The translations under genes were made by a program, and so were the position numbers. Below are positions 1-7,244 of a stretch of 64,000 nt of DNA, one piece after another. Source of the DNA: Aequorivita iocasae (GTDB taxonomy: Bacteria; Bacteroidota; Bacteroidia; Flavobacteriales; Flavobacteriaceae); NCBI RefSeq assembly GCF_016757735.1, contig NZ_CP068439.1, forward strand, positions 2,542,001-2,606,000. Direction: 5' to 3'. The notes under the pieces are model-generated. The model ran no database searches. It was given only the letters and a program-made list of their open reading frames with translations, and was not told where the DNA came from. The stretch's first letter is position 1; every line of letters begins with the position of its first letter.

Positions 1-1
1 T

Positions 2-142
2 GCAGTAAAACTGTTGATTAAAACAATGGAATCTTACACCAACGGAGGACTCATTCTGATAAAGGAAAAACTGGAAGAAAATCCTAACTACTTCCTTCAG
101 CCGACTTCATTTGTGAATATGATATTAGAGACCGCTGATTAA
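2..142 (+). CDS. C-terminal fragment of an unidentified protein (cut by window edge)
   Basis: An open frame enters the window and runs 46 codons to a TAA stop. It ends in ...FVNMILETAD. The encoded piece is amphipathic, with several Leu/Ile and Lys/Glu residues, and no motif allows a family call. About 105 bases separate its stop from the next gene. The real start lies outside the window. Confidence 0.45.
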   Translation, partial: AVKLLIKTMESYTNGGLILIKEKLEENPNYFLQPTSFVNMILETAD

Positions 143-207
143 TAAAAGGAATAATTTATAAGATATGAAACCTAAAAAAAATAGTGGGTCCTTAAAAAAC
201 AATAGTT

Positions 208-227
208 TATATTTGAATATTCTCCCC
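208..227 (+). promoter_or_regulatory. Promoter -7 box and leader of the first small exported-protein gene
   Basis: TATATTTG at 208-215 matches the Bacteroidota -7 consensus TAnnTTTG. It is followed by ATTCTCCCC (219-227) and a run like TTTTAAAAA. The same arrangement precedes the paralogue at 6374 and, on the minus strand, gajA. No clear -33 TTG element is visible. Confidence 0.55.
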
Positions 228-246
228 AGTTTTAAAAATTAAAACA

Positions 247-450
247 ATGAAAAAAAATAAATTTTTATTTTTAGGGGGAGTATTTTTTCTATTTCTTACC
301 TCATTTTCACATGAGGTTGCGGAAGTCTACATCTGCAAAGGTCCACAAAGCAAGAAATACCATTATAAAAAAGACTGTAGAGGTCTTTCAAGTTGTTCTA
401 CGGATACCTATTCGGTAAAATTAAGCGAAGCTAAGAAACTGGGGATGTAA
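247..450 (+). pseudogene. Small exported cysteine-motif protein, 3' end removed at IS boundary
   Basis: The frame encodes 67 residues. A hydrophobic signal-type N-terminus (about residues 1-21) is followed by a segment with EVYICKGPQSKKYHYKK, then DCRGLSSCS and LSEAKKLG. The last Met-stop codons lie inside the IS3 element, whose terminal TG starts at 446. The intact paralogue at 6374-6598 continues from the same point with GRSLCGWED, so about nine residues including the last Cys are missing here. The Cys/His spacing resembles small zinc-ribbon-like or disulfide-stabilised secreted proteins; this is inference. The promoter region is also shared with the paralogue. The function is unknown. Confidence 0.75.
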
Positions 451-473
451 GCTTCCCTTAAAACCGAACTGTT
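446..473 (+). repeat. Left terminal inverted repeat of the IS3-family element
   Basis: Its first 12 bases (TGTAAGCTTCCC) are perfectly complementary to the right end. The match resumes as GAACTGTT after a few mismatches. Confidence 0.85.
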
Positions 474-510
474 TAAAAGTAGAATAATTATCTTAAATTT
501 AAACAGTATT

Positions 511-777
511 ATGAGACGAAGTAAATTTTCACCGCAACAGATTGCAAAGATTTTAAAGGAATTCGACAACGGAAAGAGTGTTGACCAGATCAGCCGTGAG
601 CACGGTGTTGCCCCTGCGACCTTCTATAAGTGGCGCTCCAGGTATGCCGGGATGAACACCAAGGAGCTCAAGCGCCTCAAGGAGCTGGAAGAAGAGAACG
701 CCAGGCTCAAGCAGATGTATGCCTCCCTTGCCCTTGACCACCAGATGGCCAAGGAGATCATCGAAAAAAAGCTCTAA
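511..777 (+). CDS. IS3-family transposase OrfA
   Basis: The product has 88 residues. An N-terminal helix-turn-helix of the HTH_21/IS3 OrfA type ([17 protein letters not shown], then [19 protein letters not shown]) is followed by a Leu/Lys/Glu-rich coiled coil (about 50-85). It binds the IS ends. The A7G run at 764-771 directly before its stop is a classical -1 frameshift site. After slippage the frame stays open without a stop from 771 into orfB, so the active OrfAB transposase is expected as a fusion. Both frames look intact. Confidence 0.92.
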   Translation: MRRSKFSPQQIAKILKEFDNGKSVDQISREHGVAPATFYKWRSRYAGMNTKELKRLKELEEENARLKQMYASLALDHQMAKEIIEKKL

Positions 778-851
778 AGCCCTGCAGGAAGCGAACCATT
801 GCCAAAGAACTTATTCATTACGGCATCTGCAGGGCGTGCCGTGTACTCAAC

Positions 852-1640
852 ATGAGTAAGAGTGTTTATTATTATAGGCCGTTGCCCAAGGATGACAGCG
901 AGATAGAACAGGCCTTACAACAAAAGGCAAAGGAACATTCAGAGGAAGGTTTTTGGAAGGCCTATGACCGGTTGCGCGAAGAGGGAAAACCCTGGAACCA
1001 TAAGCGTATGCACCGGGTCTATGTGGCACTGGGGCTCCCCTTGCGCAGAAAGGTGAAGAAACGTTTGCCTGCCAGAACAAAAGAACCCCTGGAGGTTCCA
1101 AGCGAGCTCAACCATACCTGGAGCATGGATTTTGTAACAGACGTCCTAGAGAACAAAAGGCGCTTTAGGGCATTTAATATAATCGACGATTTTAACAGGG
1201 AGGCACTCCATATTGAGGTCGACTTCTCCCTGACGAGCAACCGCGTGGTCTGGGTGCTCAACCACCTTATCAATAAAAAAGGCAAACCAAAAAAAATACG
1301 GATGGACAACGGCCCTGAGTTTATCGCCAAGATCGCCTCGGAATGGAGCGAGATGCACGATATCGAGTTCAAGTATATACAGCCGGGGAAACCCACACAA
1401 AATGCGTTTGTCGAAAGGTTCAATGGGAGTTACAGAAGAGGGGTGCTCAACAAATATATCTTTGAGGATATAGATCAGGTAAGGGAGCAGACACAGATAT
1501 GGATGCACGATTACAACCATTACCGCCCGCACGACGGGCTGGGTAAAATACCGCCGGTAAAATATGCGGAACTTAATTCTCTTGGGGCTAGCCCCAAGAG
1601 AATTAAAAACAATAAGTTTGTAGAAGTATTAGAAAAATGA
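852..1640 (+). CDS. IS3-family transposase OrfB (rve integrase core)
   Basis: From the ATG the product has 262 residues, and the frame is open back to the A7G slippage site at 764-771, so it is probably made as OrfAB. An N-terminal HTH_21 region is followed by the DDE integrase core: first Asp in [10 protein letters not shown], second in RMDNGPEF, and Glu in [14 protein letters not shown]. The C-terminal [15 protein letters not shown] is typical of the IS3 family. No frameshift or stop is seen, so the element may be active. The last codon overlaps the right inverted repeat. Confidence 0.92.
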   Translation: MSKSVYYYRPLPKDDSEIEQALQQKAKEHSEEGFWKAYDRLREEGKPWNHKRMHRVYVALGLPLRRKVKKRLPARTKEPLEVPSELNHTWSMDFVTDVLENKRRFRAFNIIDDFNREALHIEVDFSLTSNRVVWVLNHLINKKGKPKKIRMDNGPEFIAKIASEWSEMHDIEFKYIQPGKPTQNAFVERFNGSYRRGVLNKYIFEDIDQVREQTQIWMHDYNHYRPHDGLGKIPPVKYAELNSLGASPKRIKNNKFVEVLEK

Positions 1641-1666
1641 ACAGTTCTAATTAGGGGAAGCTTACA
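1640..1666 (-). repeat. Right terminal inverted repeat of the IS3-family element
   Basis: It starts AACAGTTC, overlapping the last base of orfB, and ends GGGGAAGCTTACA. It is an imperfect complement of the left end. Confidence 0.85.
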
Positions 1667-2121
1667 GGTTGTTGCCTTAACGCAATGTCAATGACATTAA
1701 AAGGTGGTGCAACAACCCAAGTGTGTCCGGCTTGGAATTCTCCGTCATCAACAGACCAAAAATATTTAGTTTCAATCTTTGATTCAATGGGGAAGTCAAT
1801 TGTTAAACTTCCTTTAGTTAAATAATTCCAATAGCCTTCCTTTTCAAGAATTCTGCTCAAAACAATTGAAATATCTATACAGGCACCAAGTCTACCATCT
1901 TTTTTTAATTCCTGATTCAAAATTTTCGCAATGAATGGGATTTCTTTTTTTGCTCTTTCTATATATTCAATTGAGTATTTTTTCTCATTTACATAATTAG
2001 CATACAACTCAAGGAATCTGTTGTTTTTTTGTTCTTGCTTTAGAAATTCATTAGAATCATAGAAAGCTATTGAATTGTAGTCAATGTTTAATTTTTTAAA
2101 ATGTTTTTCTAATGCGGTCAT
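1651..2121 (-). pseudogene. Transglutaminase-like (Cys-His-Asp) protein, C-terminus lost at IS boundary
   Basis: The frame encodes 156 residues, the last four (VSFP) from the IS right end. The remaining native sequence has a possible Cys-His-Asp triad of the transglutaminase-like fold: Cys in GACIDISIV, His in QAGHTWVVAPP, and Asp in NVIDIAL shortly after. The helical N-terminal half carries no known domain. The triad seems complete and the break comes about six residues after it, so activity cannot be excluded. It points at the IS from the right just as the small exported gene points at it from the left. The fold call rests on motif spacing only; function and substrate are unknown. Confidence 0.55.
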
Positions 2122-2181
2122 CTTTTTTTAAATGGTGTGGAATATGTATATACGCTATACGTATTGCGTATATATAGCACA

Positions 2182-2278
2182 TATGCGCCATTAGTTTTTT
2201 ATTAATTTCAAAAATAAAACAAACTCAAAACCCACCCAATACGAATACCGTAAGAGTGGGTTTTATATTGGGGAGAAT
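2182..2278 (-). promoter_or_regulatory. Leader/palindrome module, copy A (upstream of transglutaminase-like gene)
   Basis: Read on the minus strand it has ATTCTCCCC (2270-2278 complement), then a hairpin in which GTGGGTTTT (2256-2264) pairs perfectly with AAAACCCAC (2227-2235). An inner TACG/CGTA stem (2240-2243 with 2249-2252) follows, then a GTTTGTTTT stretch and an ATGGCGC box. The same order of elements recurs in copies B and C. It may be a structured 5' leader or a recombination site; the sequence alone does not decide. Confidence 0.5.
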
Positions 2279-2292
2279 GCACAATAAATAAA

Positions 2293-2424
2293 TTAATCTC
2301 CTTTCTTATGCTTGTGTGGCTTCAGAGATGGTGTGTTCTTCGGAGTATCCTTATTATCTCGTTGACGTCTATCGGGCTCACCGGTAGATTTCGCTATTCT
2401 TTTTCTTCCTGGTTTAATTCCCAT
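2293..2424 (-). CDS. Small basic hydrophilic protein, 43 aa
   Basis: An ATG-to-TAA frame encodes 43 residues. It starts MGIKPGRKRIAKSTGEP and ends KPHKHKKGD. It is rich in Lys, Arg, Asp and Pro and has no membrane segment. It is framed by copy A of the palindrome module downstream and copy B upstream, the same layout as its larger neighbours, which supports it being a real unit. No clear ribosome-binding site is seen, as is common in this phylum. The family is not recognised and the function is unknown. Confidence 0.45.
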   Translation of the reverse strand: MGIKPGRKRIAKSTGEPDRRQRDNKDTPKNTPSLKPHKHKKGD

Positions 2425-2514
2425 AATTTCTAATTATTAAATTATTCTACAAATAAATTTAATAATTTAAAGAGAAAATAAATCCTAAAAAATTAAGAAG
2501 TTATAAACCAAAAA

Positions 2515-2574
2515 TTAACAAACCCACCCATTACGGAAAACCGTAAAAAAAGGGAGGGGGGTATACCAAATGTC
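2515..2574 (-). promoter_or_regulatory. Leader/palindrome module, copy B (upstream of the 43-aa ORF)
   Basis: The core TTACGGAAAACCGTAA (2531-2546) forms a 6-bp stem with a 4-base loop. It is flanked by CCCACCC (2523-2529) and GGGAGGG (2552-2558), which can extend the stem with one mismatch. On the minus strand a GACATTTG box (complement of 2567-2574) resembles the -7 consensus except for its first base. TAACAAAC precedes it on the plus strand, as in copy C. Confidence 0.5.
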
Positions 2575-2598
2575 GAAGTTTTTTGTTAAATAAATCTT

Positions 2599-4326
2599 TT
2601 AATTTCTTAGACCATTCAATGTAAATCTATCTAACAATGGTGAAGGTAAACCCGCCTGTCTTAATATAAAGACGTGATGACACGCTCGCGTAACTGCAAC
2701 TAAAAATAATTTTCGAGATCTTTGAAAAGTCACTGGATTATCTCCTCTTAATTCTAGTGGAGCATTATATTGATTTTGAAAGATGATGACACCATCAAAT
2801 TCCTTCCCTTTTGCTTTATAGGTAGTCATAACATTAATTCCAACTTCCGATGCTACATCACCGGATAATTGCGCTTCAACAATTGCTCTTTGTAAAATGC
2901 CCCTTGCATTCGCGTAACATTTATTTTCAATCCAGGTTTGGGTAAGATCACGCATTATAATTTTTCCTTGATTATAAGCGATAAGATATTCTGAATGGCT
3001 TGCAAATGATTTTATTGCACCAACTGAACACGTTAACAGCTTTTGTTGAATAAATCTCCAATCTTTTGATGGATTACCAGATAATTGCATGTTTCTTAAT
3101 TCATTTATTAAATTAATGAAATATGAAACCGTTGTTCCCCCAGGTTTCTTATCCGAGTATACTTTTTCAATCCACGAATTATATTTTTTTATCTCGTTTT
3201 CTTTTCCGGTGGCGCTGTAAAAATCTTTAAGAATATTTAAAACCCACAGAAGGTGTTGTTTTTCATTAAGAATAGGTTCAAGCAAACAAGCTATCATGCG
3301 GCTAGAAAGATTCGTCTCGGTTACGTCAAATTGTACTCTATGATTTATTTCTTTTGCTCTTAAAGCCGCCGATATCATCTTTACACCTTTAGCCCAGGGA
3401 CATAATATGGCTATACTTTGAGGATATTCACCCGTTTCTCTTTTAATAGTTTCTTTAAGAATTCCAATACTTGATCTAATCCATTTATCTCTATGTTGGA
3501 CTTGAGGACTGTAAATTAACGAAGTTACCCCCTTATAAGTTCCATTTCGAGGTGTATTATTTAAAACATCGCGTGCAAAATATAAAATTTCAGAATTTGG
3601 GCTTCTATAATTTTCAGATTCCAAGGTAATTTCTATAGGAGAAAGAAATTCTTTTATACTATTAATTCGTTCGGGATTTATATCGGGTCGGTAATCAAAA
3701 ATTTGTTGGTCCAAATCACCTAAAAGAATAAGTTGAGAAATATGATTAAACAATTTAATAAATTCCCACTGCTCCGCATCGGTATCTTGAGCCTCATCAA
3801 CTATAATTAACGGGAAAGTATTTGCTAGAGTTTTTCTAATCCTATTACTTTTGACAATAATTTCTAAAGCAACTTTTGAAAATCGATCAAAAGTAATTTT
3901 GCCTTCCATGTATAGTAAATTATCTTTTTCTTTTACCCATATTTCATCATTTTCATTACGATTTAATCTCAGTGCATCCTCATCGTGAGGTGGGATTATT
4001 GTGATTTTTTTGGGACTTCCTAATAGATAGCAATGTGTTTTTATTATTTCTAAAAAGAAGGCATGAAAAGTTTGAACATATAATTGTTTTCCGAATTTTT
4101 TATGTTCTGAAAAGTTTGAAGACGACTGTAAAATTCGAGATTTGGCATTTCTCGAAAAGCTCAAAAAAAGTACTTTTTGACCTCTATTAAGATTATTATC
4201 TTCTATATATTTAAATGCCTTTGCTAATGCTATTGTTGTTTTGCCCGACCCTGGCCCACCAATCACTAGTAAATTTGTGTTACAATTTAATATTGATTTT
4301 CTTTTGAGGTCTATGTTAAGTGACAT
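2599..4326 (-). CDS. gajB: Gabija defence helicase GajB (UvrD/Rep superfamily 1)
   Basis: The product has 575 residues. A Walker A motif GGPGSGKT (23-30) opens the protein. It is followed by LFLSFSRNAKSRI (motif Ia region), IIVDEAQDTDAEQ (Walker B, motif II), LLGDLDQQIFDYR (motif III), a TTYKAKGKEFDGVII segment (motif V) and LVAVTRACHHVFIL (motif VI). These are signatures of UvrD-like superfamily 1 helicases. It begins three bases after the gajA stop, so the two are translated together. In known Gabija systems GajA is the nuclease and GajB its helicase-like partner in anti-phage defence. It is somewhat longer than the roughly 500-residue reference protein. The pairing makes the call firm. Confidence 0.88.
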   Translation of the reverse strand: MSLNIDLKRKSILNCNTNLLVIGGPGSGKTTIALAKAFKYIEDNNLNRGQKVLFLSFSRNAKSRILQSSSNFSEHKKFGKQLYVQTFHAFFLEIIKTHCYLLGSPKKITIIPPHDEDALRLNRNENDEIWVKEKDNLLYMEGKITFDRFSKVALEIIVKSNRIRKTLANTFPLIIVDEAQDTDAEQWEFIKLFNHISQLILLGDLDQQIFDYRPDINPERINSIKEFLSPIEITLESENYRSPNSEILYFARDVLNNTPRNGTYKGVTSLIYSPQVQHRDKWIRSSIGILKETIKRETGEYPQSIAILCPWAKGVKMISAALRAKEINHRVQFDVTETNLSSRMIACLLEPILNEKQHLLWVLNILKDFYSATGKENEIKKYNSWIEKVYSDKKPGGTTVSYFINLINELRNMQLSGNPSKDWRFIQQKLLTCSVGAIKSFASHSEYLIAYNQGKIIMRDLTQTWIENKCYANARGILQRAIVEAQLSGDVASEVGINVMTTYKAKGKEFDGVIIFQNQYNAPLELRGDNPVTFQRSRKLFLVAVTRACHHVFILRQAGLPSPLLDRFTLNGLRN

Positions 4327-4329
4327 ATC

Positions 4330-6132
4330 TTATTCTTCTTCAGAATTTTCAACATCCTGTTTACTAGAAAAATCAATAGGATTTATATGTTCAGGCTGCG
4401 GGAAACTATTATAAATTTCATGGAAAAAAGTAACTAGAGTTGGAGGTAAATTATTTTTGTTACACATTTCGACTAAATCAGCCGAACGTCTTTCACCTTT
4501 TTTTTGCTTTAATGCTTCAAGTGTAAAAGATTTGACTAAATCGTCAATAGGTTGTTCGTCTGGAATAAAAGGACCCGAACCAAACTCACCAACTTTTTTT
4601 AAATCCTTCAAAAAATCCCATTGAATAGTAATCGGAACTTCATTAATCAATAATTTTTCTATTCCGTTCACTGGAATTTCAGTATAGAAATCGAAAGTTT
4701 CCTGTAAAGCTTGGATTTCTTCTGGAGTTCTTTTCAAATAATCAAAAAAGGCATAGGTTTTTAATCCAATTGATTTAAAAAATTTGCCAAACTCAAGTAC
4801 GGTCCCGTCTCCCCCCGCTTCAAATATCGTAACCCCAGACAAATCAATCGGATAGTTATCAAAATCCTTTTCTAATATCTTTGAAGCAGATGTAAGCACT
4901 TCTAACTCAGTAAGACCTTCACCAACAATAACCGCATTACCTAATATAACCTCAGCTATAGAATGGCGTATCTTACGGCGATAGTTTTTTGATTTCAATC
5001 CTGACGCTAAGCTTAAATTTTTCCCTTTCATTATTCCGATTTCATCTTTACTCAAAATCATTATGTTCTGTGGATCAAATTTTTCAATCACATAGGGGGA
5101 GTGGGATGTTACAAATGATTGAGTAGTAGTATTAATCAGGTAATTAATTATTCGCCGTTGCGTATGAGGAGGTATGGAAATTTCTGGCTCTTCCATGGCA
5201 AAAATAATATTTTCCTTTTTTAATTCTGCAATAGCTGAAAGCAAAGCAAATACTAAGGTACTTAGTGTTCCATTTCCTAACTTTTGGAATGGCACTGGTG
5301 ATTGATTTATTGATGATGACATGAAAAACGCCAAAGTTTTTCTTAAATGATCTCGAGTTAATTGGGAGACATGAAGAGTTGTAGCTTTATGATTATTAGG
5401 TAGTGCAATATATTGTCCAATACGCTTTTCAATATTATCTAAAACTTTTCTAAGTGAACCAATACTATCTTCCAAAGGAGGATTTAAGTCTTTAAGTCTA
5501 CCCCTCGTCTCTTCCCAAAATTTCGGTCGCATTTCGCCTACTCTTAAGAGAATATCTAATAAACTCCCCTGTTCTAAACTTAATGCCCTGCTACCAGTCC
5601 GGATTGCTCTTAAATAAAGGAAGCCAATTTGTCTTTTCCTAAACTTTGTGAGCTCAGAAAAAACACCTTCTTCTTCATTAGGGGAATGGGAGTAAAAAGT
5701 TTTGGCAACAAATTCATCTTCTTCTTTATCATAATTTCCCACAAATTTAATTCTTAAACATTCTTGCGTATGTTCTTCATCAGCATCTTCAATTTCCCCT
5801 TCTTGTAAAATTTCCTTTTTCCCCATGTGCCAAAACTCTAAGTGACTTCTAAAAATACTTTTTAATTCTTCTGAAATATCAATTAATACAACTTCTATAT
5901 TAATTTCCACCAATTCCCCATTTTGAAGAATATACTCTCCATTATAGAAATCATATTCATCTATTGCAGAAGGACGGTTAATACGATCAGGTCCTAGAAC
6001 TAAATCTAAAGCTTCGCAAATTGTAGATTTTCCAATATTATTTCTTCCGACTAGAAGTACATGCCCATTAAAGTACAAAGTGGATTCTTTAATCCCTCTA
6101 AAATTGGATATAGATAATTTACTGACTTTCAT
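4330..6132 (-). CDS. gajA: Gabija defence nuclease GajA (OLD-family ATPase with TOPRIM domain)
   Basis: The product has 600 residues. The N-terminal SMC/OLD-type ATPase starts KLSISNFRGIKESTLYF, with Walker A GRNNIGKST (29-37). A Walker B-like AMEEPEISIPPHTQRRI lies mid-protein, followed by VTSHSPYVIEKF, the His-switch region of OLD ATPases. The C-terminal third is a TOPRIM nuclease domain: NAVIVGEGLTELEVL carries the conserved Glu, and FFDYLKR may supply a later acidic residue. This layout and the adjacent helicase identify Gabija. Known GajA proteins are sequence-specific DNA nickases held off by nucleotides and released when phage depletes them. Its minus-strand promoter appears to be the TATATTTG box at 6266-6273. 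Confidence 0.9.
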   Translation of the reverse strand: MKVSKLSISNFRGIKESTLYFNGHVLLVGRNNIGKSTICEALDLVLGPDRINRPSAIDEYDFYNGEYILQNGELVEINIEVVLIDISEELKSIFRSHLEFWHMGKKEILQEGEIEDADEEHTQECLRIKFVGNYDKEEDEFVAKTFYSHSPNEEEGVFSELTKFRKRQIGFLYLRAIRTGSRALSLEQGSLLDILLRVGEMRPKFWEETRGRLKDLNPPLEDSIGSLRKVLDNIEKRIGQYIALPNNHKATTLHVSQLTRDHLRKTLAFFMSSSINQSPVPFQKLGNGTLSTLVFALLSAIAELKKENIIFAMEEPEISIPPHTQRRIINYLINTTTQSFVTSHSPYVIEKFDPQNIMILSKDEIGIMKGKNLSLASGLKSKNYRRKIRHSIAEVILGNAVIVGEGLTELEVLTSASKILEKDFDNYPIDLSGVTIFEAGGDGTVLEFGKFFKSIGLKTYAFFDYLKRTPEEIQALQETFDFYTEIPVNGIEKLLINEVPITIQWDFLKDLKKVGEFGSGPFIPDEQPIDDLVKSFTLEALKQKKGERRSADLVEMCNKNNLPPTLVTFFHEIYNSFPQPEHINPIDFSSKQDVENSEEE

Positions 6133-6166
6133 AAAGATATTCTAAGATTAATTTCTAGATATTTAA

Positions 6167-6273
6167 GCGCCATATAGTTACTAAAATGGAGTTTATATAT
6201 AACAAACGCAAGCCCCCACATTACGGAAAACCGTAAGAGCTCAAATTTTTTAAAAGGGGAGAACCCAAATATA
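6167..6273 (-). promoter_or_regulatory. gajA promoter and leader with palindrome, copy C
   Basis: On the minus strand a TATATTTG box (complement of 6266-6273) is followed by GGTTCTCCCC and TTTTAAAAAA. Next comes the palindrome TTACGGTTTTCCGTAA (complement of 6221-6236), then GTGGGGG, GCGTTTGTTA and ATGGCGC (complement of 6167-6173). The predicted leader is about 125 nt before the gajA ATG. The first 30 bases are nearly an inverted copy of the promoter region of the plus-strand gene at 6374. Confidence 0.6.
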
Positions 6274-6334
6274 CATTTTTATTTTAAACAATTCATCCTC
6301 AGTAAATTTTGTAGAACACTAAAAAACAATTCAT

Positions 6335-6355
6335 TATATTTGAATATTCTCCCCA
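6335..6355 (+). promoter_or_regulatory. Promoter of the intact small exported-protein gene
   Basis: TATATTTG (6335-6342) matches TAnnTTTG. It is followed by ATTCTCCCC and TTTTAAAAA, the same sequence as at 208-237. It is divergent from the gajA promoter about 60 bases away. Confidence 0.55.
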
Positions 6356-6373
6356 GTTTTAAAAACTAAATCA

Positions 6374-6598
6374 ATGAAAAAAAGTAAAATTTTATTTTTA
6401 GGGGGATTGGCATTTTTATTTCTTACCTCATTTTCTTATGATGTTTCTGAGGTCTACATCTGCAAAGGACCCCAAAGCAAGAAATACCATTATAAAAAGG
6501 ATTGTAGAGGTTTATCAAGCTGTTCTACCGATACCTATACTGTTACCTTAAGCGAAGCCAAAAGGCTAGGTCGTTCTCTTTGTGGATGGGAAGATTAA
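6374..6598 (+). CDS. Small exported cysteine-motif protein (intact copy)
   Basis: The product has 74 residues. A hydrophobic N-terminus (about 5-21, LFLGGLAFLFLTSFS) suggests export. The mature part has VYICKGPQSKKYHYKK, DCRGLSSCST, LSEAKRLG and SLCGWED, giving a C...HxxxxxC...C...C arrangement. Similar short Cys/His patterns occur at the ends of bacterial exported nucleases and in small zinc-ribbon-like proteins, which gives a possible fold but no function. It is the full-length paralogue of the clipped gene at 247, and the pair forms direct repeats either side of the IS and Gabija genes. A 35-residue membrane ORF follows 24 bases downstream. Confidence 0.65.
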   Translation: MKKSKILFLGGLAFLFLTSFSYDVSEVYICKGPQSKKYHYKKDCRGLSSCSTDTYTVTLSEAKRLGRSLCGWED

Positions 6599-6622
6599 TC
6601 TGAAAAGATTTAATTTTGAAGT

Positions 6623-6730
6623 ATGGATAACTACGGAAAATTTTATAGAGAACAATTTAAATTCTCCCTATTGATGGCAGCAATTGCAGGAATTGTTGTT
6701 TTCTTTTTGTGGCTTTTTGGAGTAATATAA
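6623..6730 (+). CDS. 35-residue single-pass membrane peptide
   Basis: The frame runs from ATG to TAA. A charged start MDNYGKFYREQFKFS is followed by one hydrophobic segment (about 16-35, LLMAAIAGIVVFFLWLFGVI) that ends the protein. It begins 24 bases after the small exported-protein gene on the same strand, so co-transcription is likely. Because the truncated copy at 247 lost its downstream DNA, whether the pair was duplicated together cannot be told. The function is unknown. Confidence 0.45.
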   Translation: MDNYGKFYREQFKFSLLMAAIAGIVVFFLWLFGVI

Positions 6731-6794
6731 TTTTAAACAGGAATCTTATTGGATAAATACTAGAGTATAACATATTTAGCAGAGAAAGCTCGAT

Positions 6795-7208
6795 TTATCC
6801 CTCAGAGCTATTACTTTTTTTAAGTAAAGTCATTAATTCTTCCCGAGCCATTTTTAGCTGTTTCTCAAAAAGTTCAATAGTTTCCTTTAATGGGTTATTC
6901 ACGGTCTCAATATTCGCTGATATATTAGTAGCGTTGACATTGCTGTTTTCATAAAAGTTTAGGGTATTATATAAAACTTTTTCTTCACTAAATTCTTTGA
7001 GTCCTTCAAAGGTAACTCCCAAAGCATTCGCAACTTCTTTTAATTTGTCATCACTTATATTCTCGGATTGTTCCATTTTAGAAACAGCTTGCTTTGAAAT
7101 GCCCCCTAGTTTTGAGGCGAGTTCCGACTGGGTCATTCCACGAAGCTTTCTAATTCTTTCTATTTTTCTACCTCTATGCAAACTGAGTGTATTTGTAATG
7201 TCTTCCAT
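6795..7208 (-). CDS. XRE-family helix-turn-helix regulator
   Basis: The product has 137 residues. An N-terminal HTH_3 domain (about 13-70) carries GRKIERIRKLRGMTQSELASKL, GISKQAVSKMEQ and the rest of a five-helix repressor fold. After a linker rich in Asn comes a C-terminal helical segment (about 108-132, ETIELFEKQLKMAREELMTLL) that could dimerise. It has no peptidase or metal site. The next gene upstream is a paralogue with the same layout. Such small XRE proteins are common beside mobile and defence genes, but the target is not visible here. Confidence 0.85.
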   Translation of the reverse strand: MEDITNTLSLHRGRKIERIRKLRGMTQSELASKLGGISKQAVSKMEQSENISDDKLKEVANALGVTFEGLKEFSEEKVLYNTLNFYENSNVNATNISANIETVNNPLKETIELFEKQLKMAREELMTLLKKSNSSEG

Positions 7209-7244
7209 AATCTAAAGAATAATAATTTTAGTTTTTGATAAGGG

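Larger units (their letters stand above)
446..1666 (+). mobile_element. IS3-family insertion sequence, 1221 bp
   Basis: The element is bounded by imperfect inverted repeats. The left end (446-473) reads TGTAAGCTTCCC and later GAACTGTT; the right end (1640-1666) is its near complement, ending in GGGGAAGCTTACA. The TG...CA termini are typical of IS3. It contains orfA and orfB joined through a slippery A7G run. The flanks read ...CTGGGGA on the left and GGTTGTTGCC on the right, and no 3-5 bp target duplication is visible. Both neighbouring genes are cut at the element, which suggests that DNA was lost next to it. Confidence 0.9.

Noticed and set aside
1019-1532. Minus-strand frames inside the IS
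   Set aside because: They are shadows of orfB in other frames without homology.
2182-6273. Definite integron with attC sites
   Set aside because: The palindromes are suggestive, but no integrase gene is present and GTTRRRY core sites are not clear, so it is kept only as a hypothesis.
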